From NCBI GenBank assembly GCA_009731375.1, contig BJOX01000040.1, positions 414,512 through 455,859 on the forward strand: 41,348 nucleotides of DNA, given 5' to 3'. The stretch comes from Paulinella micropora. Its lineage: Eukaryota > Cercozoa > Imbricatea > Euglyphida. Under the pieces are notes generated by a model, which worked only from the letters and a program-made list of their open reading frames with translations, was not told the DNA's origin and made no database searches. Made by a program: the position numbers and the translations under genes. Positions 16,001 through 24,871 of this stretch are shown here, piece after piece (the stretch's first letter is position 1; each line of letters starts with the position of its first letter).

Positions 16001-18586
16001 ATGTCCTCGCCCACCCAGCAAGCGGATTCCTTCATCGAAGCCCGAAAGCTGGCTCGGCAAATCAGCGACGTGCTACACACGGGCTCTCGTCGCGTCCGCG
16101 AGGAAAAGCTCAAGCCCAACTTTACGCTCATGTCAGGCGGCTGCATGCATTTGACCGCCCCCGAGGAAAGACACGTAGCCGGACTGTTGCGCAGATTGGC
16201 ACACAGCCCACACGCGACAATGCTCAACCGGTTCGCCCTGGTACAGGTCATTCAAGACCCATCGGCTCTCATCGTGGATCTAGACGGCAAGGAGAGTCCG
16301 CAGCTGACGCCCGAGCGCTTTTTGGACTTTCTACGCTGCTTCCTCGTCGTGCTATCGCGACTCATTGTTGCCCGTCTAGTCGCAGAGGGCGCGCGAACCA
16401 CTGACGAGGCCTGGGCCGCCTGCACTGCACACGTCCTGCAAAGCCATGGCCAAGCAGAGAAATGGCAGAATCTGGACGCGCAGCCCGGTGCTGCCGCGGC
16501 AGCACCGGGTGCGCAGCCCGAGCGCCATCGACAGCTCAAGATCTACAACAAACTTTCGTACCACCTGGTTTTCCCACGCCTGATCCTGGGGTGGGCCGAT
16601 GCGGGACTCCTCGTGCGCCAGGCGGTCGAGGACTTCTTGCGCCTATATCCGGCCTTCGCGGACCTCGACTTGTCCACCATCGTCGACCTTTCCATCTATA
16701 AAAAAGGAGGCGGGATGTGCCGCTACCCGTTCTGCGATAAGGCCGAACGCAGGCTGTGCGAGGTCTGCTTCCAAGCACCCCCGGGTGACAACGGGCTCTG
16801 CTCCTCTGGCTATTATTGCCCCAAAATTGTCTACGCCCGACGACCCCTCATGCCCTTCGGACGCTACGACCTCCAAGATCCTTCATACGACCTTCTCGTC
16901 ACAAGCCTCCGCTTCTTTCCCGCACAGCACATGACCGAACTCGAGGTGGACGAGTTCGTCGCGCTGTCCAGCGTCGGCGAGACCGAAGCCACGCGGGCGG
17001 GTCCTGCCTGGCGCCAGCCAGGCGCCGAGGCGCTTTTTGGCGCGCGGCACAGTAAACCCACGTCGCGCACCCGTCCTGAACGCAAGGGGGAGACCTCCTC
17101 ACCCCACCCGAGCCGTGCAGGCGCCGCGTCTTCTTCTTCTTCGTCTTCGTCTTCGTCGTCAGGTGCACCCCCCAGCCCGCGTCCCGTTGCCCAACTGCCT
17201 TGGGGCTCCGAACTCACTGGGCAGATCAGCCTAGCGCCCCAGCCTGCGCCAGAGGGCGCGGACTTGCCCGTCCTCGTCACCATCGGCGCACATGGTCCTT
17301 ACACCCAGGCGCAGATGAGAGCCCTCCTACTAGCACACGCGGCGCCCTACCTGGGGCAAGGCGTCCGATTCGAAAACATCACTTGGAACCCCCAGGGCTG
17401 TATCCAAGCCTACACTGTCAAGAACACCGCCATCTGCCCGTTCCGAAACGCACGGAAACGAACGGCCCGCTGCCACTCCAGCAATCGCCTACTCGTCAAA
17501 CTGTGCCTGACGGAGCTGATCCTCATCTGCTTCAATGGTGAATGCACTCGCCACGTCTCCAAGGCTCGCCTATTGCTGCCTGAAGCTACGCGCTACAAGC
17601 TCTTGCTCGCGCAGCCCCGCTCCGTCTCCTTGCCCCAAACCTCGACCGCCCCAACGGGCTCTCCGTACGAAGAGGAGATGCCCTCCGATAAAAAGAAACA
17701 AGAACAAAAAGTCGAGAACAAGCAGGATGATCAAGGTCCAAAAATTATCCAAATCATGTTCCCTTTTTATCCGAGGGCCAGTATTGTTTTGCTTGCTTTT
17801 GTGTCTGCAGATGCTGATGATGCACTGGAGCTTTGCTTGCAATTGCGCGAGCGGGCTCCGCGTGCACTCCGTCCTCCCTCCTCTGGAAACCCCCATTTAG
17901 CGGGGGGGTCTGAGAGGTCATCCCGCCACCACCCCAGCGCTGCCACCTCTAGCAGCGGCAGGAGCCCCCCCTCGCCCACAACCGCGCCACGTGTGCGAGA
18001 GCGCTACGTCACAGACATACAACGTATGGTCACCCAGCGGCACGCTGAGCTAAAAGGGCTTCTCGAAAAGGCGGGTTGGCCCTTGCCGTGTTACAGCCAC
18101 CTGCGCCATGTCAAAGTAGAGTGGGCAACTCAACAATCTGTCGAGAGCGGCACGGATTACACCCGCACGGACATTTTCGAAGTTCCCTGCCCCAGCTGCT
18201 CTCAACACGAAAACCGGCGCCTTGTTCGGAGAGATGACCAAGCTTGGTGGCTGCACCAGTGTGGAGCCTGTCAAACCAGCAAAGGAAACAATCCGTCGCA
18301 GCCAAAGGAAGAGTTCCTGTTTGCCCCCGCAGAGTACCTAGTTGATGCAAGCTCTATACAAGAGGGGAAGAGGAGCTACAAGAACAAACCGAGCGAACCC
18401 TGCCAAATGGATGATGACGACGACGACGCTCAAGAAGCACAAAACAAGAATGCAGACAGGTCCTCCTTTGTAGAAAGCTCAAAATCTGACGTGTTGAGTG
18501 AGGAGGTAGGCAACAGATGGGAGCGAGGGAAAGAACACACATATGTTTTATTAAGGTTTTGCGCCGTGCCCCCCCCTCCGTCTTGA
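16001..18586 (+). CDS. Archaeo-eukaryotic primase with herpes UL52-like zinc domain
   Basis: The 861-residue protein starts at ATG 16001. Primase motif I is VDLDG (Asp93 and Asp95), motif II is KLSYHLVFP (Ser186-Tyr-His188) and motif III is IVDLSIYKKGGGMCR (Asp229), with the residues of an AEP active site in the right order. A UL52-type zinc knuckle follows at about residues 478-520 (ICPFRNARKR, CHSSNR, ICFNGECTRH). A serine-rich linker (about 17128-17162) divides the two. A second CxxC...CxxC ribbon (CPSCSQ, CGACQTS) lies near residues 730-765, before an acidic tail. It would make RNA or DNA primers for replication together with a helicase. The SF1 helicase at 32886-35950 and the origin-binding helicase at 20893-24491 are likely partners. 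This is the most complete replication gene here. Confidence 0.75.
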   Translation: MSSPTQQADSFIEARKLARQISDVLHTGSRRVREEKLKPNFTLMSGGCMHLTAPEERHVAGLLRRLAHSPHATMLNRFALVQVIQDPSALIVDLDGKESPQLTPERFLDFLRCFLVVLSRLIVARLVAEGARTTDEAWAACTAHVLQSHGQAEKWQNLDAQPGAAAAAPGAQPERHRQLKIYNKLSYHLVFPRLILGWADAGLLVRQAVEDFLRLYPAFADLDLSTIVDLSIYKKGGGMCRYPFCDKAERRLCEVCFQAPPGDNGLCSSGYYCPKIVYARRPLMPFGRYDLQDPSYDLLVTSLRFFPAQHMTELEVDEFVALSSVGETEATRAGPAWRQPGAEALFGARHSKPTSRTRPERKGETSSPHPSRAGAASSSSSSSSSSSGAPPSPRPVAQLPWGSELTGQISLAPQPAPEGADLPVLVTIGAHGPYTQAQMRALLLAHAAPYLGQGVRFENITWNPQGCIQAYTVKNTAICPFRNARKRTARCHSSNRLLVKLCLTELILICFNGECTRHVSKARLLLPEATRYKLLLAQPRSVSLPQTSTAPTGSPYEEEMPSDKKKQEQKVENKQDDQGPKIIQIMFPFYPRASIVLLAFVSADADDALELCLQLRERAPRALRPPSSGNPHLAGGSERSSRHHPSAATSSSGRSPPSPTTAPRVRERYVTDIQRMVTQRHAELKGLLEKAGWPLPCYSHLRHVKVEWATQQSVESGTDYTRTDIFEVPCPSCSQHENRRLVRRDDQAWWLHQCGACQTSKGNNPSQPKEEFLFAPAEYLVDASSIQEGKRSYKNKPSEPCQMDDDDDDAQEAQNKNADRSSFVESSKSDVLSEEVGNRWERGKEHTYVLLRFCAVPPPPS

Positions 18587-18987
18587 AGGGTTGGGGGATT
18601 ATAAACTTCCCTCCCCTACATACAGCACAACCCCAAATCCCCTCCTTCCCTCCCCTGTCCTCCTCCCCTCCCCACGATAAAATCTTTATGTGTTTGGACG
18701 CGGTGTGTCCGTGTTCCCAACCCACCACCACCAACCCTACCCCACACAAACCCCCCCCCCCCCCCCCCCCCCTTGGCCGGGGGGGGGGGNNNNNNNNNNN
18801 NNNNNNNNNNNNNNNNNNNNNNNNNNNNNNNNNNNNNNNNNNNNNNNNNNNNNNNNNNNNNNNNNNNNNNNNNNNNNNNNNNNNNNNNNNNNNNNNNNNN
18901 NNNNNNNNNNNNNNNNNNNNNNNNNNNNNNNNNNNNNNNNNNNNNNNNNNNNNNNNNNNNNNNNNNNNNNNNNNNNNNNNNNNNNNN
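18587..18987. other. Non-coding region with poly-C/poly-G and a 198-bp gap
   Basis: Downstream of the primase lie C-rich DNA, a C run (about 18751-18772), G (18780-18789) and N at 18790-18987. A minus-strand AATAAA at about 18552-18547 has no obvious gene to serve. The gap probably hides more copies of the 213-bp repeat. Confidence 0.55.
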
Positions 18988-20612
18988 CCCCCCGACACCT
19001 TGGACGAGCGGGTGCTCGGGGGGTCTTTGTGTGCGCTGGGGCGGGGGCGTGATATTCTTTGCGCGCCCGCGCCCTGCACCGAGGGCCGAGCGGGTGCTCC
19101 TTCACACTTGGGGGCGGCTGCGCGGGGGTAGGTGGTCCACGCGCGCCGGAGTATAGAATAGAGGGGTGCTTTTCCTGAGCCGGACCACTTGCTGCACAAT
19201 CCCCCCTACACCTTGGACGAGCGGGTGCTCGGGGGGTCTTTGTGTGCGCTGGGGCGGGGGCGTGATATTCTTTGCGCGCCCGCACCCTGCTACCGAGGGC
19301 CGAGCGGGTGCTCCTTCACACTTGGGGGCGGCTGCGCGGGGGTAGGTGGTCCACGCGCGCCGGAGTATAAAATAGAGGGGTGCTTTTCCTGAGCCGGACC
19401 ACTTGCTGCACAATCCCCCCGACACCTTGGACGAGCGGTGCTCGGGGGGTTTTTGTGTGCGCTGGGGCGTGATATTCTTTGCGCGCCCGCGCCCTGCACC
19501 GAGGGCCGAGCGGGTGCTCCTTCACACTTGGGGGCGGCTGCGCGGGGGAAGGTGGTCCACGCGCGCCGGAGTATAGAATAGAGGGGTGCTTTTCCTGAGC
19601 CGGACCACTTGCTGCACAATCCCCCCCGACACCTTGGACGAGCGGGTGCTCGGGGGGTCTTTGTGTGCGCTGGGGCGGGGGCGTGATATTCTTTGCGCGC
19701 CCGCACCCTGCTACCGAGGGCCGAGCGGGTGCTCCTTCACACTTGGGGGCGGCTGCGCGGGGGTAGGTGGTCCACGCGCGCCGGAGTATAGAATAGAGGG
19801 GTGCTTTTCCTGAGCCGGACCACTTGCTGCACAATCCCCCCGACACCTTGGACGAGCGGGTGCTCGGGGGGTCTTTGTGTGCGCTGGGGCGGGGGCGTGA
19901 TATTCTTTGCGCGCCCGCACCCTGCTACCGAGGGCCGAGCGGGTGCTCCTTCACACTTGGGGGCGGCTGCGCGGGGGTAGGTGGTCCACGCGCGCCGGAG
20001 TATAGAATAGAGGGGTGCTTTTCCTGAGCCGGACCACTTGCTGCACAATCCCCCCGACACCTTGGACGAGCGGGTGCTCGGGGGGTCTTTGTGTGCGCTG
20101 GGGCGGGGGCGTGATATTCTTTGCGCGCCCGCGCCCTGCACCGAGGGCCGAGCGGGTGCTCCTTCACACTTGGGGGCGGCTGCGCGGGGGTAGGTGGTCC
20201 ACGCGCGCCGGAGTATAGAATAGAGGGGTGCTTTTCCTGAGCCGGACCACTTGCTGCACAATCCCCCCTACACCTTGGACGAGCGGGTGCTCGGGGGGTC
20301 TTTGTGTGCGCTGGGGCGGGGGCGTGATATTCTTTGCGCGCCCGCACCCTGCTACCGAGGGCCGAGCGGGTGCTCCTTCGCACTTGGGGGCGGCTGCGCG
20401 GGGGTAGGTGGTCCACGCGCGCCGGAGTATAGAATAGAGGGGTGCTTTTCCTGAGCCGGACCACTTGCTGCACAATCCCCCCGACACCTTGGACGAGCGG
20501 GTGCTCGGGGGGTTTCTGTGTGCGCTGGGGCGGGGGCGTGATATTCTTTGCGCGCCCGCACCCTGCTACCGAGGGCCGAGCGGGTGCTCCTTCACACTTG
20601 GGGGCGGCTGCG

Positions 20613-20613
<1 letters not shown>
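18988..20613. repeat. Tandem array of about eight 213-bp units, candidate origin or terminal repeat
   Basis: The anchor TGGACGAGCGG recurs at 19011, 19214, 19428, 19635, 19849, 20063, 20276 and 20490, giving spacings of 203, 214, 207, 214, 214, 213 and 214 bp. Units are over 95% identical by eye and come in two subtypes (CGCCCTGCACC in units 1, 3 and 6; CACCCTGCTACC in the others). Each unit holds two copies of the hairpin GAGC-GGGT-GCTC and one TATA-like GTATAGAATAG (a perfect TATAAAATAG in unit 2). The array sits between primase and origin-binding helicase genes. ORFs through it are GC-driven and not coding. Possible roles are origin, packaging or terminal repeat, or promoter cluster. Confidence 0.85.
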
Positions 20614-20649
<36 letters not shown>

Positions 20650-20745
20650 AGGGGGGGGGGGGGGGGGGGGGGTAGGTAGGTAGGTAGGTAGGTAGGCAGG
20701 TAGGTAGGTAGGTAGGTAGGTAGGTAGGTAGATAGNNNNNNNNNN

Positions 20746-20791
<46 letters not shown>
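20614..20791. repeat. Poly-G tracts, (TAGG)n microsatellite and gap
   Basis: G35 (20614-20648), TA, G22 (20651-20672), (TAGG)n to 20735 with one CAGG unit, 10 N (20736-20745), then G46 to 20791. The last 213-bp unit is cut off by the first G run. Tract lengths are probably unreliable. Confidence 0.85.
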
Positions 20792-20793
<2 letters not shown>

Positions 20794-20892
20794 GGAGGGC
20801 TATCGAGTTGGGTGATATTAAGGACTAAGGGAGAGGAGAAAGAAAAGGGGGAGGGTCAAAGAGAAATGACGTGTGTGTATTTGTTGTGACAG

Positions 20893-21510
20893 GCTAGGGT
20901 CAGATGAGGACAATGACATCGATGCACTGGGTGCCTTAGTGGAGCTGCTGGAAGAGGAGAGCGAGGACGAGCCAGAAGGCAAGAAGAAAGGGCGCCCTGG
21001 AAGTGAAGCCTCTGCGTTGGTTTTGCATGAGAAAGCAGATTTGGGGCGGGTGGTGGGACTTATCACTGAAAGGAGATTTGACTGGAGATACCGTCTATAT
21101 TTGCACGATCTGTATACCTCCGTTAACGAGGGCGACGGGCTGGAAGTGAATTACCGCGCGCCTCCCGGGGTCAAGATATGGCGGAAGGGTGACAAGTCCG
21201 TAGGATCCAGAATGTATGCAGACAAAGGTCTCCAAGGTGCACCGGAGGCCCTGCGGAGGCTCGTGCTGCATGGAGATACGGCGTTGCAGATTTCCAATTC
21301 TGTAGGGTTCTTGCTGTACTGGCTGGCGTCTGAGCTGAAGGTTGCATCGTCAAGGAAGCTGAAGCCCTTGCAGGAATATGCTCAGCAACACGAAGAATTC
21401 TTGCAGAGAGTCGGCAGTATGCTGGGAGTCGATTCTACACAGGCTGGAAAGATCATGGAGGAGCTCGTTCATGGCGGAAAGCTGTTGTCGCTGCCGGGGG
21501 GAGGCGGAGG
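20893..21510 (+). CDS. N-terminal segment of the origin-binding helicase, in a shifted frame
   Basis: This frame begins with an acidic stretch (SDEDNDIDALGALVELLEEESEDEPEG) and continues as a globular helical domain to a G/A-rich tract at 21495-21517. There the coding potential moves to the +1 frame of the helicase (EEKGAATYPLLADF onwards). No ATG precedes it. The sequence just before (TTTGTTGTGACAG at 20880-20892) looks like a 3' splice site, so a first exon may lie upstream, perhaps in the poly-G gap. Alternatively the start is lost. I read this and the 21500-24491 frame as one gene broken by a single-base indel at a homopolymer, or subject to frameshifting. Confidence 0.5.
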
Positions 21511-24491
21511 AGAAAGGGGCCGCCACATACCCGTTGCTGGCAGACTTCATGCAGAGCCTGCGGGCGGCGACGAGGGGGCTGCGGTTCTACTTCAAGAAGC
21601 TTTGGCACTGGTGCTGCGCGCAGAAGGAAAGAGCTCGGAGCCCGGATGGAAGGATTAAGTTGCACAAGAGAACGGGGCGCTTTGTTCATTTTCTTACGGC
21701 CCGTTTTGAAGGCGAGATTATGAAGCGCTGTATTGACTTCGTGGGTCCGGCCAACGTGTCCGTGCTGGCGCATGATGTTTTGTACGTGCGGGGCCCCGCC
21801 TGTCGGGTAGAAGCGGCAGAGCTAAATGCTTACGTTTGCGGGCTCGGTCCCCTGTCGGGGGTAGAGACGCCCAGGCTCAATGCCAAGAAGATCAGAGTAA
21901 AGGGCAGGACAGTGTCTGTGCCCACTTTGCTTCCTCCTAGCGTAGAATGGCGGGTGTTGGCCGTGAATGAGCAGGCAGGTGACAGAGAGCTGCTGTACGC
22001 TCAGTACCAGTTGGAACACGATGTATGGAAGCTTTTTGTCTTTTATGTCGTGTACGCACGGGCCAGTGATTTGTACCTGATAAAAGAAACGGGCGAACGC
22101 GTGATGCACCGGGTGTCCTTCGACAAGCACAGAGTACAGGTGATTAACGGGTTCACAGGGTTGGGCAAGACGGTGGTGGGCTTTGCCGCAGTCTGTGCGC
22201 TGCTAAGAGAAGACAGGCACGCGCGGGTGGTCTGGGTCGTGGGCAGGATTTCTCAGGCTCAGGATAGCACTCCGCGGCTAGACGAATACCTGTCTGCCCA
22301 CGGGCTGGGGCACATGAAGGTCTGTTTGTACGAGAAGGCCACACGCCAAGAGATTCGCGAAGCACAAATCTTACAAATACAACAAGAATCCATCTGGAAG
22401 CTTATCTTGCCGCAGACAGGTGCAAATCAGGAACCCCAAATCTGGAGACCTGATCTTGTCGTGTTGGACGAGGTACTGCTCATTTTGAGTCAGTCGGTGT
22501 GTGTCGAAACGAATGGAATGAAATTGCGAATCAACGACTCTGTGCTGAGAATGATTTGTGAAAGAGCCCCCCGGCTTTTGCTGCTGGACAAAGACTGCAC
22601 GCGAACTTTGCACGTGAGAGACTTTCTGCTGTGCGAGGGGGGAGGTGTGTGTCGCCAGCAGGGCAAGTTGTCGGAAATGGATGCACAAAAGGAAATCCAG
22701 TTCCACTGCTACACGTACGTGCCACAACATCTACAACGGGGCCTGCAGGTCGTATCTGCCTATCGGGACTTTCTCCAGATCGTCGTGGACGGGATCCGGG
22801 CTGGGAAGAAGATTATCGTTGCGTGTCAAACACAGAAAGCCGCTGCGGCGCTCTATGACAGTGTGCAGGAAATCTTCCCGCACTTGTGCCCTCGGCGCCC
22901 CTGCGCGCCTGGTGGACGCGGGGTGGAATTTGTGCGTAAGACGGTGCCGCTGGACCCACGCCAAAGAACCGCGGAGCAGCGGGAACTGGTTTCGAACGAA
23001 AACCGCCTTCGTGCAAGCTGGGCAGATGGTGCCTGCATCCGTCTGCTGGACGGACAGACCAGCAACTACAGTGCCAAGTTTTTGACTCAAACGATTAACG
23101 CCTTCTTCTCCGGCGAAGCTAGGGTGCTGTTCCATACCTCGCGCGTGAGCGTGAGCGTTGATATCCAGGCTTTGGTGGACTTGGTTCTTTTGCTCTGTGG
23201 TTATAGAAAAAAAATGTCCAGGTTTGGCCCCCCCGCGCGGGTCCTGTGCCAGATGCTCATGCGAGCCCGGAGGACAGCGGACCCCGTCGTGAAGGCATAT
23301 TTCGGCGAGGGGGGCCTGGCCTGTATGCCGCGAATGTTCGAAGACATAGGCGAGACCGTGTTGCCCTGGGAACATTGTGAACGATTCCAGCGCTTGGATC
23401 GCAATTACTCGAGCAAAGAGCAGGGGATGCTGGCACTGTACAAAACTGCTCGCAAGCCGAACCCCTGGATGGCGTTAGACAGTGCCTATGCCTGGGGCGG
23501 CGAGGTGAAAAAGGACGGCAAGGTGATGGTTAAGCAGGTTGCTAGCACTACCAAGGTTCGATTCCTCGCGTGCCTGACCGAGTCCGCCAAGAGCGTAGGC
23601 GCGGCAATCTGGGGTTGGATCGTTCAGCAAGATATGGCCGTTGTTCTGCCCCCTCGCCTGAGCGAGGCGGAGCGGGAGGTTTTGAGGCGGGGGCGGGACG
23701 AGGAAGGAAATGGCAGGGACGGCAAGCAAGAAGAAGCAGGAGGAGGAAGAGGAGAAGGAGAGCCAGGGGCAGAGATGCCCGGTGGATGGTCTGAGCCCGA
23801 GGAGAAGGGCAAGGCAGAGCGCGCGCGGGCGCCAGTGCTGCTGCCAGACGAAGTAGTCATCTGGTACGGCATTTCTTGGTGTGACTTAACAGAGCAGAGT
23901 GTGCGCACACGAGTGGAGTTTCTCGAAGGCAAAGAGCGCGAGCGTCTCTTCGACCACGAAATAGCAGAACTCACAATCCTGCGCGTCCTGCAGCGCTACC
24001 CGGGGTCGCTGGAAAATTTCAAGAAATTACGCCAAGAGGTGTCTAGCGAGTTGGCAGAGCACGGTGGTGACGAGATAGACGTGGAGTGGAGGGTTTGGAA
24101 ATGGGTTAGGAGAATAAAGGAATTAATTTCACAGGCCAAGAAAGCCGTTGCGAGCCTTAACAACCTCTCGATCGCGCTGGGCCAGAAAGCTGACGCCTTG
24201 CGGCTTGACGAAAAGACTGCAAAACCCATCCCGATCAAGGCAGCCTCCGCTCTGGCCATGCACCGCGCCGTAAATCGCTTAGCCACGAAGGTTTTTGGCG
24301 TTTCCTCACTCGAACTGTTCTTGGCAGACTCTGAGACAGCCTACTCTTTGGAAATTCTCTATACGAAAGAGAAACTCTTGCGCAAGCTAGCGCAGCAGGC
24401 GCGGGATGCACAGCCCGGGGTATCGGACGACAAGGAGGAGGGAAGCAGAAGCAGCGCCAAGAAGCTAGCCAAGTTTTTACTCTCAACATAG
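21500..24491 (+). CDS. UL9-like origin-binding SF2 helicase
   Basis: The main frame gives about 1000 residues after the frameshift near 21500. SF2 helicase motifs appear in order: motif I FTGLGKTVVG (about 22153-22182), motif II VVLDEV (about 22458), a motif III-like APRLLLLDKDCTRTLHVRDFL (about 22566), motif V region VSVSVDIQALVDL (about 23145) and motif VI QMLMRARR (about 23250). The spacing, the DEV variant of motif II and the LLLDKD-x-T segment are typical of the herpesvirus origin-binding protein family (Herpes_ori_bp). A charged Gly/Glu-rich linker (about 23690-23830) precedes a helical C-terminal domain, likely the DNA-binding part. It should recognise origin repeats and unwind them for the primase. 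It ends 8 nt before the next gene. A degenerate paralogue lies at 24872-26695. Confidence 0.7.
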
Positions 24492-24499
24492 GTTACGCC

Positions 24500-24748
24500 A
24501 TGGTTGAAACAGGCCAGAAGAAGCGCAGGCAGGTCAAGGGGAAGCGGACCAGCTATAACACATTTACAATACAGAAAAAGCCCCAGGTCCATGACTGGGC
24601 TAGCTTTCACGACAAGATGTGGCAGGAGAGTGGGAAGCGCGTTGAGAGGGCGGCGGTCCGTCGACAAAAGAGAAAGAAAAGAAGCGGGACGGACAAGGAG
24701 CGCAAGCGCAAAAAGGCGCGGCGCGGGGAAGTCGAGTATACCAAGTAA
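24500..24748 (+). CDS. Small basic protein with nuclear localisation signals
   Basis: The 82-residue protein starts at ATG 24500 (CCATGG context), only 8 nt after the stop of the origin-binding helicase. Almost a third of its residues are Lys or Arg (RRQKRKKR, KERKRKKARR), so it is probably nuclear and may bind DNA or RNA. The tight spacing suggests either a shared transcript or a promoter inside the helicase gene. AATAAA at 24820-24825 lies about 70 nt downstream. An overlapping frame from 24504 is equally long but lacks an early strong context; I prefer 24500. The family is unknown. Confidence 0.45.
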   Translation: MVETGQKKRRQVKGKRTSYNTFTIQKKPQVHDWASFHDKMWQESGKRVERAAVRRQKRKKRSGTDKERKRKKARRGEVEYTK

Positions 24749-24819
24749 TTTCTAATTAAAGGCACCTTAAAGCCAATGCGTTCATCCATAGTTGTGCCAA
24801 AATAACAAGTATCTTTTTT

Positions 24820-24825
24820 AATAAA
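24820..24825 (+). terminator. Shared polyadenylation region between convergent genes
   Basis: AATAAA on the plus strand sits in the patch TTTTTTAATAAAAA. The minus strand of the same patch reads ATTAAA, about 45 nt past the stop of the 24872-26695 gene. Confidence 0.5.
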
Positions 24826-24871
24826 AAGTCAGAAGAAGTCTTACACGTATTACTGAGAACTATTCTCGACT

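Noticed and set aside
17734-17809. Intron inside the primase gene ending in TTTTGTGTCTGCAG
   Set aside because: The acceptor looks good, but the best GT donor gives 76 nt, which would break the frame, and the unspliced frame stays open and coding-like on both sides.
20370-20385. TTCGCACTT in one array unit, resembling the herpesvirus origin-binding core site
   Set aside because: Seven of eight units read TTCACACTT instead, so a single-base variant in one copy is likely coincidence.
18354-20487. Long minus-strand frames (up to about 280 codons) through the tandem array and gap
   Set aside because: They arise because the GC-rich repeat unit lacks stops; all copies repeat the same peptide, the unit length varies by one or more bases between copies, and they include N. 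I see no coding constraint.
20673-20735. (TAGG)n as a telomere
   Set aside because: It is a four-base microsatellite between poly-G runs and a gap, not a known telomere repeat, and genes continue on both sides.
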